Shown piece after piece: positions 26,763 through 35,963 of a stretch of DNA of 64,000 nt. The notes under the pieces are model-generated. The model was not told the origin of the DNA, searched no databases, and saw nothing but the letters and a program-made list of their open reading frames with translations. Source of the stretch: Thioglobus_A sp964344985 (GTDB lineage: Bacteria > Pseudomonadota > Gammaproteobacteria > PS1 > Pseudothioglobaceae); NCBI GenBank assembly GCA_964344985.1, contig CAYFPI010000005.1, positions 1 to 64,000 of the forward strand, written 5' to 3'. Position numbers and translations under genes: made by a program. Position 1 is the first letter of the stretch. Every line of letters starts with the position of its first letter.

Positions 26763-28544
26763 ACACTCAATTAAATCAACTGAACTTACTTTAACTTTCA
26801 CAGATTCATCCAGCTTAGGCAATTCTTTGAATTTAATTTGAGTCATCATGCCAATTTCTGGCATCATCATCAGCGCCTTATCGCCTCGAGTGTCGACCAC
26901 CACAGCGTCACCCTGCCAGTTTTTATTTTGCATTAAATACAAATACTTATAGTGATCATTACTAAATCTGGTGGCTCTACCAACATCGGCCATGGTTGCA
27001 TTATTAATGCCAATGATTTCTTTCATTTTTTCAAGATCTAGTGTTGGCTTGTTATTAATAAAATTAGACAATTGTTGGTGTGCCAACAAGTCTAAGTAGC
27101 GTCTAATAGGGCTAGTAACACGTAAATAAGCATCCAGACCTAGTCCGTAATGCAGTAGTGGCTTAGTAGAAGTTGCTGATCGTTTAAAGCATTTGGTTGC
27201 AGCAAATGATTCGGACATGCTTAAACTGTGTTTTTTGTCTAGTATTTCTTGCGGAAAATCGCCTTCATCCTGAATAGCATATGGCATCACAATGTCATTT
27301 TCTTGGGAAAATTGCGCAATTACGCGCCCTGCCATGATCATCATCTCAGCTACCAACTCTCGTGACGGACTACTAGTTTGATCTGAAATTTGAACTTCAC
27401 CCTCTTTAAATCTAACATCAACCCGAGGCAGACTTAAACTAATTGCGCCATTTTCATCTCGATATTTTTTATGCGTAGCAACTATAGTTTGTAATTTTGA
27501 CAGATCAGGATTTGAATCCAAAATTTCGTCAGCGGCATCGTAGCTAATATTAGTCACCTTGATAGTGCTACGAACGACTTCGATATTATTAATTTCACCT
27601 TTGGAAAAATCAAAACCAAATGATAGTGCCGGGGAAGTTTCACTCATGCCTAGTGCGCAAGCATGGGTAATTGACACTGGCAGCATGTGAATAATTTGTT
27701 CTGGTAAATACAGGTTACTAACACGCTCTTGTGCATAGCCATCAAGCTCAGATCCTGGCTCAACAATGGCTGAGACATCTGCAACATGCACCCAAAGTCT
27801 ATCGCCATCAATACTAATAGCATCATCAGCATCATTTGAATCAGCATTATCAATTGCATAACTTGTTAAATGCGTTAGATCAACACGCTCCAACTCTGGC
27901 ATTTCAACAGCAATTTCTTCATCTTCTGGAATGCCAAAACGCGCCGGATAAGGGTTAAAACTAACATCAAAATAGTTAAGTTTTAATAAAAACTGATAGG
28001 CGGCTTCGGGAGAGTTTTCAACCTTTATATGGTCTAGAATTTTTGCGTGTTTAGATTGATTAAGCGCAACCTTTTCAATTTCTTGCAGGTATTCAAGATC
28101 AGAATCATCGTAAGTATTATTAGATAAATGCTCAATGCAAGATTTGAGTTTTTCTGCCTCTAATATTTCCGCATCACGCTTAGCTTGAATACTGTTGACT
28201 TGCTGCGTTGGACGTACAAAAACTTGATCTTTTTGCCAATAAAAATGTAACCCGTCTTCTACCAACAGGCACGTACACCAAGCATTTTTCGCACTAAAGT
28301 CGTCAAATAACCATTCGGTAATTTCTTGCAATGAAAGGGTTTCTTCTTGAAAATCTTCAAGTACAGATAAATCAGCATGCGAGCATTTATCATCAACCTG
28401 AGTAAACTCAGGATGAATAAAGCGAAAATCTTTTTCTCTTACCTTGCGCGATGAACCATCAGCAAATTCAATATCGAACTTGTGCGTTGTGCTACTAACA
28501 ACACGCGCAGGTTTGCCTTTATAGGCAACCAGGGAATTAATCAA
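26739..28544 (-). CDS. RNase II/R family exoribonuclease (RNB domain)
   Basis: A 601-residue protein with the RNB catalytic domain around residues 225-520. The conserved Asp cluster is in YAIDNADSNDADDAISIDG, followed by VHVADVSAIVEPGS and the YLRVTSPIRRYLDLLAHQQL block that contacts RNA. The N-terminal cold-shock domains of E. coli RNase II/R are not obvious, and only a short S1-like end is present, so it belongs to the divergent RNB group rather than clearly to rnb or rnr. Last gene of a five-gene leftward operon, 6 bases after gcvH. Confidence 0.88.
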   Translation of the reverse strand: MINSLVAYKGKPARVVSSTTHKFDIEFADGSSRKVREKDFRFIHPEFTQVDDKCSHADLSVLEDFQEETLSLQEITEWLFDDFSAKNAWCTCLLVEDGLHFYWQKDQVFVRPTQQVNSIQAKRDAEILEAEKLKSCIEHLSNNTYDDSDLEYLQEIEKVALNQSKHAKILDHIKVENSPEAAYQFLLKLNYFDVSFNPYPARFGIPEDEEIAVEMPELERVDLTHLTSYAIDNADSNDADDAISIDGDRLWVHVADVSAIVEPGSELDGYAQERVSNLYLPEQIIHMLPVSITHACALGMSETSPALSFGFDFSKGEINNIEVVRSTIKVTNISYDAADEILDSNPDLSKLQTIVATHKKYRDENGAISLSLPRVDVRFKEGEVQISDQTSSPSRELVAEMMIMAGRVIAQFSQENDIVMPYAIQDEGDFPQEILDKKHSLSMSESFAATKCFKRSATSTKPLLHYGLGLDAYLRVTSPIRRYLDLLAHQQLSNFINNKPTLDLEKMKEIIGINNATMADVGRATRFSNDHYKYLYLMQNKNWQGDAVVVDTRGDKALMMMPEIGMMTQIKFKELPKLDESVKVKVSSVDLIECSANFKTV

Positions 28545-28550
28545 AAGAGT

Positions 28551-28925
28551 TTAATCTAGCGTTTCAGCGTACTCTTCAGAACTCATCAAACCATCAATAG
28601 CATCAGATTTGAACTTTACTAACCAGCCGTCATCATAACAACTTGAGTTAACCAATTCTGGCTCATCATCTAGCGCTTCATTAACTTCAACAATTTCAAG
28701 ATCAGCAGGCGCATAAACACCACTAGCAGCCTTTACAGACTCAACAACACAAAATTCATCCTCTTGAGATGCTTCATCACCTTCACCTGGCAATTCTACA
28801 AATACCATGTCACCAAGTTGCGCTTGAGCATGATCGGTTACACCCATTGTATAAGTGCCATCACCATTGTCCAAAATCCATTCGTGGGTTTCAGTGTATT
28901 GTCTGTCGTCTCTTACATCACTCAT
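28551..28925 (-). CDS. gcvH: Glycine cleavage system H protein
   Basis: A 124-residue lipoyl carrier of the glycine cleavage system. The lipoylated Lys lies in CVVESVKAASGVYAPAD. It begins with YTETHEWI, as the family does. gcvT precedes it by 20 bases. The P protein (gcvP) is not in this window. Confidence 0.97.
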   Translation of the reverse strand: MSDVRDDRQYTETHEWILDNGDGTYTMGVTDHAQAQLGDMVFVELPGEGDEASQEDEFCVVESVKAASGVYAPADLEIVEVNEALDDEPELVNSSCYDDGWLVKFKSDAIDGLMSSEEYAETLD

Positions 28926-28945
28926 CTTTAAATCTCCTAATTCTT

Positions 28946-30025
28946 CTATACTAATACTTTGCCATTGCGCACAAATGGCGGTTTAACTATTTTAGCTGAT
29001 ACCAATTTATTTCGCATCTCAATTTCACATGATCCTGTTGTACCCATTGGTACTCTTGCAAGTGCTATGGCCTTGCCCATGGTTGGTGAAAATGTACCCG
29101 AAGTCACCTCTCCATCGCCTAAACTAGTCACTACTTTTTGATGATCACGAATCACACCCTTGCCTTCTAATACCAATCCAACAATGGTTTTTTTAACCCC
29201 ATCATCTCTTAATTTTTCTAACGCCTTACGCCCTACAAACACTCGCTCTTCATTATTTAAATCTATTGTCCAAGTCAGCGCTGCTTCAAGTGGTGAAACA
29301 TCTTCATTCATCTCTGAACCGTACAAGCTCATTCCAGCTTCTAATCTAAGTGTATCACGAGCACCTAACCCACAAGGTTTAACGCCAGACTCTAGTAGCA
29401 TTTTCCAAGTAAATTCAGCCGATTTTTCAGGAATCATAATCTCAAAACCGTCTTCACCAGTATAGCCTGTACGAGCCACAAACAACCCGCCAAGACTTGC
29501 TGCGTTAAAAGGCTTTAATTCACCACAAACCTCTTCCACACCTGGAATTGCTTCATACACTTTTTGACGAGCATTAGGTCCTTGAACAGCAATCATGGCT
29601 AAATCTAATTGTGGCTCAACCGATACATCAAACCCCTTGACTTGAGCATTAATCCAGGCAATGTCTTTTTCTGTAGTTCCAGCATTAATCACCATACGAT
29701 AGTTTTCATCATCTTGGTAATAGACAATTAAATCATCAACCACACCACCTGATTCATTAAGCATACAGCTATACAGGGCTTTCCCTGGGTTTTTTAATTT
29801 ATCAACATCATTGGCAATTAAGGTTTGTAAAAAAACTTTGGCTTGCGCGCCTTTAAAATCAACCGTAGTCATGTGTGATACATCAAACATGCCAACATCT
29901 TCACGTACAGCATGATGCTCTTCAATTTGAGAGCCATAATTAAGTGGCATTTCCCAGCCGCCAAAATCAACCATTTTTCCACCAGCATTAACGTGCGCTT
30001 GGTATAGGGGAGTATGTTTCAACAT
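28946..30025 (-). CDS. gcvT: Glycine cleavage system T protein (aminomethyltransferase)
   Basis: A 359-residue folate-dependent aminomethyltransferase. It starts MLKHTPLYQAHVNAGGKMVDFGGWEMP, and has the conserved DVSHM and the RTGYTGEDGFEI and GLGARDTLRLEAG blocks for tetrahydrofolate and aminomethyl-lipoate. It is coupled to gcvH downstream and follows yciB by 4 bases. Confidence 0.97.
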   Translation of the reverse strand: MLKHTPLYQAHVNAGGKMVDFGGWEMPLNYGSQIEEHHAVREDVGMFDVSHMTTVDFKGAQAKVFLQTLIANDVDKLKNPGKALYSCMLNESGGVVDDLIVYYQDDENYRMVINAGTTEKDIAWINAQVKGFDVSVEPQLDLAMIAVQGPNARQKVYEAIPGVEEVCGELKPFNAASLGGLFVARTGYTGEDGFEIMIPEKSAEFTWKMLLESGVKPCGLGARDTLRLEAGMSLYGSEMNEDVSPLEAALTWTIDLNNEERVFVGRKALEKLRDDGVKKTIVGLVLEGKGVIRDHQKVVTSLGDGEVTSGTFSPTMGKAIALARVPMGTTGSCEIEMRNKLVSAKIVKPPFVRNGKVLV

Positions 30026-30029
30026 TGAA

Positions 30030-30677
30030 TTATTTTTCCTTAATGTGTTTACTAATAAAAATAACCGTAATAACGATCAATACAAAAGTAAGCCCCATGG
30101 TACCAAATAATTTGAAATTTACCCACGATTCTTCTGTGGTTTGTGCCGCAACACATAGATCCATCATTGTGGTAGTTGCACAATCAAGCTCAGTTAATTC
30201 AACCTTGGGATCTAGAGTTGTCGCTGAAAATAGTGCATCTCTTGCTTTTAATGCCAGTTCAACATAATAAGCATTAACTATTGCAATGCCCACAAAACCA
30301 ATACCCCAAAACCAAGTTAGTTGATTCCAAACTTGGGCAGGAAGTTTCAACTCTTTACCCATCATTCTTTGCAATAATGTCTTCTTACCCACATAAATAC
30401 TAGCAATTAACGCCAAAGCAAACACTACATACAAAACACTTACTTTCCACATAATGAACGCAGGGTCACTAATAGCAATGGTAATACCACCAAACACCAC
30501 TAAAAGCCCAAATGTAATTAGATGTGCCTTTTCAAACTTGCCTGTTTGATAACGAGTGATTGCCATCTGAACAGCAGTCGCGCCAATCATGGCGTAGATT
30601 GCCATGTATAGCCCGTAGGTTTTATAAACAATAAAAAATAGTGCTATCGGAAAAAAATCAAGTAAAAATTTCATCAC
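30030..30677 (-). CDS. yciB: YciB/IspA-type septation membrane protein with an inserted loop
   Basis: A 215-residue inner membrane protein of the YciB (intracellular septation) family. It has five hydrophobic segments, MMKFLLDFFPIALFFIVYKTYG at the start, and the LTWFWGIGFVGIAIVNAYY and WVNFKLFGTMGLT blocks. Usual members have about 180 residues. Here about 36 extra residues (150-185, including two Cys) separate the last two helices. The extra loop is predicted periplasmic from topology; its role is unknown. Confidence 0.88.
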   Translation of the reverse strand: MMKFLLDFFPIALFFIVYKTYGLYMAIYAMIGATAVQMAITRYQTGKFEKAHLITFGLLVVFGGITIAISDPAFIMWKVSVLYVVFALALIASIYVGKKTLLQRMMGKELKLPAQVWNQLTWFWGIGFVGIAIVNAYYVELALKARDALFSATTLDPKVELTELDCATTTMMDLCVAAQTTEESWVNFKLFGTMGLTFVLIVITVIFISKHIKEK

Positions 30678-30902
30678 CTACCCCAAACATTTTTTAGAGC
30701 AATAAACTTTGCCATTTTGAATAATGGCTTCATTTTCAGGAATATGAGTCTTGCAAACGTGACAAGAAACCATTTTGCTATCTGATGGTTGCGCCACTGT
30801 ACTGCTTGGATTTTTCCTAAATTTTTTAAACAAAACAAACCCTAGCCAAACAACCAGAACAACGATAATTAGTTTGATAATCCCCATGAAATCTCGACTC
30901 AA
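30678..30902 (-). CDS. PP0621-family small membrane protein with Cys4 motif
   Basis: A protein of 74 residues (or 69 from the ATG at 30887). One membrane helix (IIKLIIVVLVVWLGFVLFKKF) is followed by a compact CxxC-x-CxxxC-like domain: SCHVCKTHIPENEA and KVYCSKKCLG. This layout is seen in the PP0621 family, likely a zinc ribbon exposed to the cytoplasm. First gene of the operon with yciB and gcvTH. Function unknown. Confidence 0.75.
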   Translation of the reverse strand: MSRDFMGIIKLIIVVLVVWLGFVLFKKFRKNPSSTVAQPSDSKMVSCHVCKTHIPENEAIIQNGKVYCSKKCLG

Positions 30903-30907
30903 AAAGA

Positions 30908-30936
30908 TGGAATTTTACCAAGCCCGCGTGTATAAT
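30908..30936 (+). promoter_or_regulatory. Probable promoter of tRNA-Leu
   Basis: TGGAAT (30908-30913), 17-base spacer and TATAAT (30931-30936), ending 38 bases before the mature tRNA. The -35 box is weak, the -10 perfect. Confidence 0.45.
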
Positions 30937-30974
30937 TTCCCCTTTTTATGTGTCTATAACAATTTGATAGTACT

Positions 30975-31061
30975 GCCCGGGTGGTGAAATTGGTAGACAC
31001 ACAGGACTTAAAATCCTGCGGCTTCGCGGCCGTGCCGGTTCGATTCCGGCCCCGGGCACCA
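30975..31061 (+). tRNA. tRNA-Leu (anticodon UAA)
   Basis: An 87-base class II tRNA. The acceptor stem GCCCGGG pairs with CCCGGGC. The anticodon stem CAGGA/TCCTG carries the loop CTTAAAA, so the anticodon is TAA. A long variable arm (GCGGCTTCGCGGCCGT) and TTCGATTC T-loop follow, and CCA is encoded. It reads UUA codons, which are frequent in this AT-rich genome. Confidence 0.97.
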
Positions 31062-31068
31062 TATTTTT

Positions 31069-31101
31069 AAAAAAAAGACTTCTGCTGAAGTCTTTTTTTT
31101 T
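31069..31101 (+). terminator. Terminator after tRNA-Leu
   Basis: AAAAAAAAGACTTC-TGCT-GAAGTCTTTTTTTT forms a 14-base stem with a long U-tract, 8 bases after the tRNA CCA end. A-tract on the other side makes it potentially bidirectional. Confidence 0.92.
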
Positions 31102-31164
31102 GCTTTAAAAACCCTACAAAGTCAGTAATTTCTTAAGATTTAACCCCTATTTTCTTACGATAAA

Positions 31165-32889
31165 ATGTTGTGTATGAATAGCGGGAAAAATAAAATAAAA
31201 ACTCTAGATGAGCTTTCTAAATTTGCTGATTACTCATTTATTAATTCTTTAAACCAGGATCCTGAATCCACACCCGACGGCGTTGACCACAATCCAAGGC
31301 AAGTGCTGAGTGGGCACTATGTTAATGTCAACCCAACATCTATTAAAGATTCCGACTACATTGTACACAGTCCGACTTTATTTAATGAGCTCGGTCTCTC
31401 TGATGCATTAGCGCATAGCGATGATTTTATCAAGTTATTTTCAGGTGATGCTAGTCATGTTCCAGGCTCAATGCGCACTTTTGGCTGGGCAACGGGCTAT
31501 GCACTAAGTATTTTTGGCACCGAATATTTTCAACAATGTCCTTTTCAAACAGGGAATGGTTATGGCGACGGACGCGCTATTTCAATACTTGAAGTTTGTA
31601 TTAATAACAAGCGCTGGGAAATGCAGCTTAAAGGCGGTGGACGCACACCTTATTGTCGCGGCGCTGATGGTCGCGCAGTGCTTAGATCTAGCGTGCGAGA
31701 ATTCTTGGCTCAAGAACATATGCATGCACTGGGTGTGCCAACCTCTAGGTCTTTAAGCCTATACGCATCCAAATCCCAAACCATTAACCGACCTTGGTAT
31801 TCAATGGACTCTCATTCCAAAGACCCCGATATTATGATTGCAGATCCAGTAGCTATTTCAACACGTGTTGCGCCATCGTTTATCCGTGTTGGACAATTGG
31901 AGCTTTTTGCCCGACGCGCCCGAAAACAAGAACATCCAAACGCATTAAAAGAATTAGAAATGATTTTTTTGCACTTGATTGACAGAGAATATGCCCATGA
32001 AATTGACCCAACATTGCCACTAGAAGAAAAGCTAACAAGTCTAGCTGTTGCATTTAAAGATCGACTTGCTTCATTGGTAGCCAATTGGATTCGTGTGGGT
32101 TATTGCCAAGGCAACTTTAATAGTGATAATTGCGCAGCCGGTGGCTTTACCTTAGATTACGGCCCTTTTGGATTTTGCGATGAATTTGACCCTAACTTCC
32201 AACCATGGACAGGAGGTGGTGATCATTTTGCTTTTTTCAACCAACCCATTGCTGCTGAAAAAAATTTTCAGATGTTTTGCAAATCAATAGAGCCACTACT
32301 TAGTAACCAACTTGGACCTTTAGCTAAGCTAAACCAAATCAAGCTTGATTTTGGCATAACCATGACAACTAAAATGCAAAGCATGTGGGCCGCTAAACTC
32401 GGGCTTGGTAAACACGATGAGACTTTAGTTAACGAATTAATTGGCTTAATGTATCACACCCAAGTTGATTACACAATATTCTTTAGAGAGCTTTCGCAAT
32501 TACCAACTAATCTTGAAACCATTAAACGCAGTTTTTACAAAAAAAACTTATCAAATGAGGGGGTAGAATTGTGGAAAAATTGGCTGGATAAATGGTATTC
32601 AATTGCAACTAACATCAATAATTTAGATCTACTTAACTTGAAATCAACCCACGGGTTGATTGAAAAGATGAACAATACCAATCCAAAATACAGCTTGAGA
32701 GAATGGTTTTTAATGCCGGCATACCAACAAGCAGCCAAACAAGATTACGACAGAGTGCGCGAACTACAAAGTGTTATGACACAACCTTATGCGCAGCTTT
32801 CAAGTGAAATTGAAAAAAAATACTACCGCTTAAAACCCAAAGAATTGTTTGATATTGGCGGACTGTCTCAATATAGTTGCTCTTCATAA
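31165..32889 (+). CDS. selO: Protein adenylyltransferase SelO (YdiU family)
   Basis: A 574-residue pseudokinase-fold enzyme that transfers AMP to Ser, Thr or Tyr residues of target proteins. It has QLKGGGRTPYCRGADGRAVLRSSVREFL (ATP-binding), IRVGYCQGNFNSDNC and GFTLDYGPFGFCDEFDP (metal-binding Asp and the catalytic loop). It ends in CSS, keeping the redox Cys that replaces selenocysteine in most bacteria. It is about 90 residues longer than E. coli YdiU. GTG or TTG starts nearby are possible; the ATG at 31174 (MNSGKNK) is an alternative to the TTG-type start. Confidence 0.93.
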   Translation: MLCMNSGKNKIKTLDELSKFADYSFINSLNQDPESTPDGVDHNPRQVLSGHYVNVNPTSIKDSDYIVHSPTLFNELGLSDALAHSDDFIKLFSGDASHVPGSMRTFGWATGYALSIFGTEYFQQCPFQTGNGYGDGRAISILEVCINNKRWEMQLKGGGRTPYCRGADGRAVLRSSVREFLAQEHMHALGVPTSRSLSLYASKSQTINRPWYSMDSHSKDPDIMIADPVAISTRVAPSFIRVGQLELFARRARKQEHPNALKELEMIFLHLIDREYAHEIDPTLPLEEKLTSLAVAFKDRLASLVANWIRVGYCQGNFNSDNCAAGGFTLDYGPFGFCDEFDPNFQPWTGGGDHFAFFNQPIAAEKNFQMFCKSIEPLLSNQLGPLAKLNQIKLDFGITMTTKMQSMWAAKLGLGKHDETLVNELIGLMYHTQVDYTIFFRELSQLPTNLETIKRSFYKKNLSNEGVELWKNWLDKWYSIATNINNLDLLNLKSTHGLIEKMNNTNPKYSLREWFLMPAYQQAAKQDYDRVRELQSVMTQPYAQLSSEIEKKYYRLKPKELFDIGGLSQYSCSS

Positions 32890-32933
32890 AGTGACTCAAG
32901 GTATTATTTGCGCCACATTCGGCCATTATTTCG

Positions 32934-32939
32934 TATAAT
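32934..32939 (+). promoter_or_regulatory. Probable -10 box upstream of ridA
   Basis: TCGTATAATTTG lies 31 bases before the ridA ATG. No strong -35 box is visible at 16-18 bases. Confidence 0.4.
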
Positions 32940-32969
32940 TTGTAGCATACTGATTTATTAAAAAATAAC

Positions 32970-33377
32970 ATGCAAAAACACATCGTCTCAACTGATAAAG
33001 CCCCACAAGCTATTGGCACCTACTCTCAAGCAGTATGCACAACCAGTGGCTCAACCGTTTACCTATCTGGACAAATTCCTTTGATACCTGAGAGCATGGA
33101 GATGGTTGAAGGTGATATTAGCGAACAAATTCACCAAGTTTTTAAAAATCTAAGCGCTGTTTGTGAAAAAGCAGGTGGCAATTTAAATGAGATTGTTAAG
33201 CTTAATATTTTTCTAACAGATCTTAACAACTTTGCTGTTGTCAATGAAATTATGGCGCAGTATTTTATTGAACCTTATCCAGCGCGTGCAGCGGTAGGTG
33301 TTAATGAATTACCAAAAGGGGCGCAGGTTGAAATGGACGCCATCATGGTCATTGAGCCTTGCAGTTATTCTTACTAA
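32970..33377 (+). CDS. ridA: RidA family enamine/imine deaminase
   Basis: A 135-residue RidA/YjgF/TdcF protein that hydrolyses reactive 2-aminoacrylate and related imines. Signature blocks are APQAIGTYSQAV, VYLSGQIPL and PYPARAAVGVNELPKGAQVEM, with the substrate-binding Arg. It is commonly found next to recG, spoT or similar genes in proteobacteria. recG starts 34 bases downstream. Confidence 0.95.
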   Translation: MQKHIVSTDKAPQAIGTYSQAVCTTSGSTVYLSGQIPLIPESMEMVEGDISEQIHQVFKNLSAVCEKAGGNLNEIVKLNIFLTDLNNFAVVNEIMAQYFIEPYPARAAVGVNELPKGAQVEMDAIMVIEPCSYSY

Positions 33378-33411
33378 TAAACCGATTTTGGTTTTGAATT
33401 AAATAAACTCA

Positions 33412-35478
33412 ATGAGTCAATTATCTGATCCGATTATCTCACTCAACGGATTGGGGCCAAAAGCACAAGAAAAACTCAATAACATTGGCATTTACAATTT
33501 GGAACACTTCTTGTTTCACTTACCACTACGTTATCAAAATAAAACCAAATTCAGCCATCTTAATGAAGCTCAAGTTGGCGATGAAATATTGACCCAACTC
33601 ACCATTGATCGCATTGAGGAGCTACCTACCAAGCAAAGACAATTGTTATGCTATTTGTCTGATGAGAACAATAGAACGCTACTTTTACGATTTTTTAACT
33701 TTAATCAATATCAAAAACAACAACTAGTTCGTGGCGACATTATTGAATGTTTTGGTGAGGTAAAAATTGGGCGAGATGGATTAGAAATGCACCATCCTGA
33801 ATACCGGTTAATCTCCAAAGGTCAAGCAACACTGCTGGAAAAAACTTTAAGCCCTATTTACCCATTGACTGGAAACATTCATCAGCCACAATTAAAAAAA
33901 TGGATTGATATTGCCTTAGAGGCCTTAAAAAAATCAACCTTGGTTGATAATTTAGAAAATTTGGCAAAAAACTCTATGCCAACTTTAAAGCAAGCATTAA
34001 ATACGCTACATCATCCACAAATTGACGAAAATATCGATGAAATAGCGAATTTTAGGCACATTTCGCAACAAAGACTCATTATTGAAGAGCTTTGCGCTCA
34101 ACAACTTAGCCTGCTTAAGCTTAAAAGCGAGCGTAAAAGCAAAATTTCCAATATTTTTAAAATTTCTCACACCTTATCAAAGCAGTTATTAAAAAATTTA
34201 GGCTTTGAATTAACCCATGCACAACAAAAAAGCATTGACGAAATTAATCACGACTTGTCTTCAAACCATCCAATGCTTAGATTATTGCAAGGTGATGTTG
34301 GCTCTGGAAAAACCATTGTGGCTGTATTTGCTTGCTTACAAGCCATTGAAAATAATTTTCAAGCAACCATTATGGCGCCCACTGAGATTTTAGCCGCACA
34401 GCATTTGCATGGATTTTCAGAATACTTAAAGCCTCTTGGTATTAATATTGCATTTTTAACCGGATCTCAAAATCCTCAACAACGCTCAGAACAGTTAGAA
34501 AAAATATCCTCTGGAGAGGCTCAAGTTGTTATTGGCACTCATGCTTTATTTCAAGAAAGGGTTGAATTTAAGAAACTTGGACTGGTTATTATTGATGAAC
34601 AGCACAAGTTTGGTGTGCATCAGCGTCTACTTCTAGCAAAAAAGGCTGATAACACACCACATCAATTAGTCATGACTGCCACTCCTATTCCGCGCTCACT
34701 TACCATGAGTGCTTATGCAGATTTAGACTCCTCTATTATTGATGAACTGCCACCAGGAAGATCTCCTGTAAAAACCATTGCGCTGGGCAACCAAAGAAAA
34801 GATGAGGTGGTTAATAAAATTAGACAAGTTTGTCAAGATGGCAATCAAGTTTATTGGGTATGCACATTGATCGAAGAATCAGAAGCCCTGCGAGCAGAAT
34901 CAGCTACCAATACCCATCAGTACTTAGAACAAAATTTAGAAAATTTAGACATTGTTCTTATTCATGGAAAAATGAACAAGCAAGAAAAATCATCCATTAT
35001 GCAACGATTCTCTCAAGGAGAAATTGACGTACTGGTTGCGACTACTGTTATTGAAGTGGGTGTCAATGTGCCAAATGCATCACTCATGGTAATTGAAAAT
35101 TCTGAACGCTTAGGGCTTGCACAACTTCATCAACTGCGTGGTCGTGTTGGCAGGGGGTGTGATCAAAGTATTTGTATTTTAATGTATCAAGCACCACTAA
35201 GCGCTACTGCTACTGAGCGTCTGGACATTCTTCGTCAAACCAATGATGGGTTTAAAATTGCTAATAAAGATTTAGAGCTTCGCGGTCCGGGTGAAATATT
35301 AGGCACTCAACAAACAGGTGTTGCTGATATGAAAATTGCCAATATTGTGCGTGACGGTTACTTGCTTAAGCATGTAAATTATTATGCGCAACAATTTCTA
35401 CACCTAGACGAATCAACACAACAAGCGTTAATCAATCGCTGGATTACTAACGACAAATCCCAATACGCCACCACTTAG
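33412..35478 (+). CDS. recG: ATP-dependent DNA helicase RecG
   Basis: A 688-residue fork-reversal helicase. N-terminal wedge domain with LNGLGPKAQEKL; helicase motifs LLQGDVGSGKTIVA (I), APTEILAAQH (Ia), IIDEQHKFGV (II, DEQH), TATPIPRSL (III), then TTVIEVGVNVPNA (V) and QLHQLRGRVGRG (VI), and the RecG C-terminal TRG-like GPGEILGTQQTG segment. Length is normal for the family. Confidence 0.97.
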   Translation: MSQLSDPIISLNGLGPKAQEKLNNIGIYNLEHFLFHLPLRYQNKTKFSHLNEAQVGDEILTQLTIDRIEELPTKQRQLLCYLSDENNRTLLLRFFNFNQYQKQQLVRGDIIECFGEVKIGRDGLEMHHPEYRLISKGQATLLEKTLSPIYPLTGNIHQPQLKKWIDIALEALKKSTLVDNLENLAKNSMPTLKQALNTLHHPQIDENIDEIANFRHISQQRLIIEELCAQQLSLLKLKSERKSKISNIFKISHTLSKQLLKNLGFELTHAQQKSIDEINHDLSSNHPMLRLLQGDVGSGKTIVAVFACLQAIENNFQATIMAPTEILAAQHLHGFSEYLKPLGINIAFLTGSQNPQQRSEQLEKISSGEAQVVIGTHALFQERVEFKKLGLVIIDEQHKFGVHQRLLLAKKADNTPHQLVMTATPIPRSLTMSAYADLDSSIIDELPPGRSPVKTIALGNQRKDEVVNKIRQVCQDGNQVYWVCTLIEESEALRAESATNTHQYLEQNLENLDIVLIHGKMNKQEKSSIMQRFSQGEIDVLVATTVIEVGVNVPNASLMVIENSERLGLAQLHQLRGRVGRGCDQSICILMYQAPLSATATERLDILRQTNDGFKIANKDLELRGPGEILGTQQTGVADMKIANIVRDGYLLKHVNYYAQQFLHLDESTQQALINRWITNDKSQYATT

Positions 35479-35492
35479 CTTAAAATACTCGC

Positions 35493-35963
35493 ATGATTGA
35501 GACAAAAGAGTTGGTTTGGAAAAATCTATCTGAAATTAATACTGCGCCAAGCGCGCTAAAACCATGGCTAGACGATGGTCAGTCCTTAACAGCAAAGCTT
35601 AAACATAAATTTAGTGATTTTTCTGTTCGAGTAGTCTCTCAAACTAAGAGTATTCCCCACAAAAACGAACTTCATGTGCTTGAATTTAATGACGAATGTG
35701 TTATTCGTGAAGTAGAGCTTTTAGGCAACACTCAAGTGGTAGTATTCGCACGCTCCGTTATTCCTGTTAATCAAGACACTCAAGATCTCTTATCTATTGG
35801 CTCCAAACCTTTAGGTGAAATTCTATTCAACGATCCAAAAATACAACGCGGTAAGTTGCAAATCACTCATACAGGATCCACTTGGGGAAGACGCTCAACT
35901 TTTAATATTGGCTCAACCAAACTTTTAGTTAGTGAGTTTTTTTTAGAAAACCTTTATGCGTGA
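35493..35963 (+). CDS. ubiC: Chorismate lyase UbiC
   Basis: A 156-residue enzyme removing pyruvate from chorismate to give 4-hydroxybenzoate for ubiquinone. Recognisable are LVVSQ-type VRVVSQTK, CVIREVELLG with the catalytic Arg-Glu, and FARSVIP near residue 85. Its end overlaps cmoA by 8 bases. ubiA is not adjacent. Confidence 0.88.
   Translation: MIETKELVWKNLSEINTAPSALKPWLDDGQSLTAKLKHKFSDFSVRVVSQTKSIPHKNELHVLEFNDECVIREVELLGNTQVVVFARSVIPVNQDTQDLLSIGSKPLGEILFNDPKIQRGKLQITHTGSTWGRRSTFNIGSTKLLVSEFFLENLYA

Noticed and set aside
30025..30267. Plus-strand frame opposite yciB
   Set aside because: Shadow of yciB; no ribosome site and no protein family features.
32869..32889. Selenocysteine at the end of SelO
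   Set aside because: The C-terminus is encoded with an ordinary TGC Cys codon followed by Ser-Ser and TAA; no in-frame TGA or SECIS-like hairpin.
32908..32939. Full promoter TTGCGC-TATAAT before ridA
   Set aside because: The spacer would be 20 bases, too long for a sigma-70 promoter; only the -10 box is reported.
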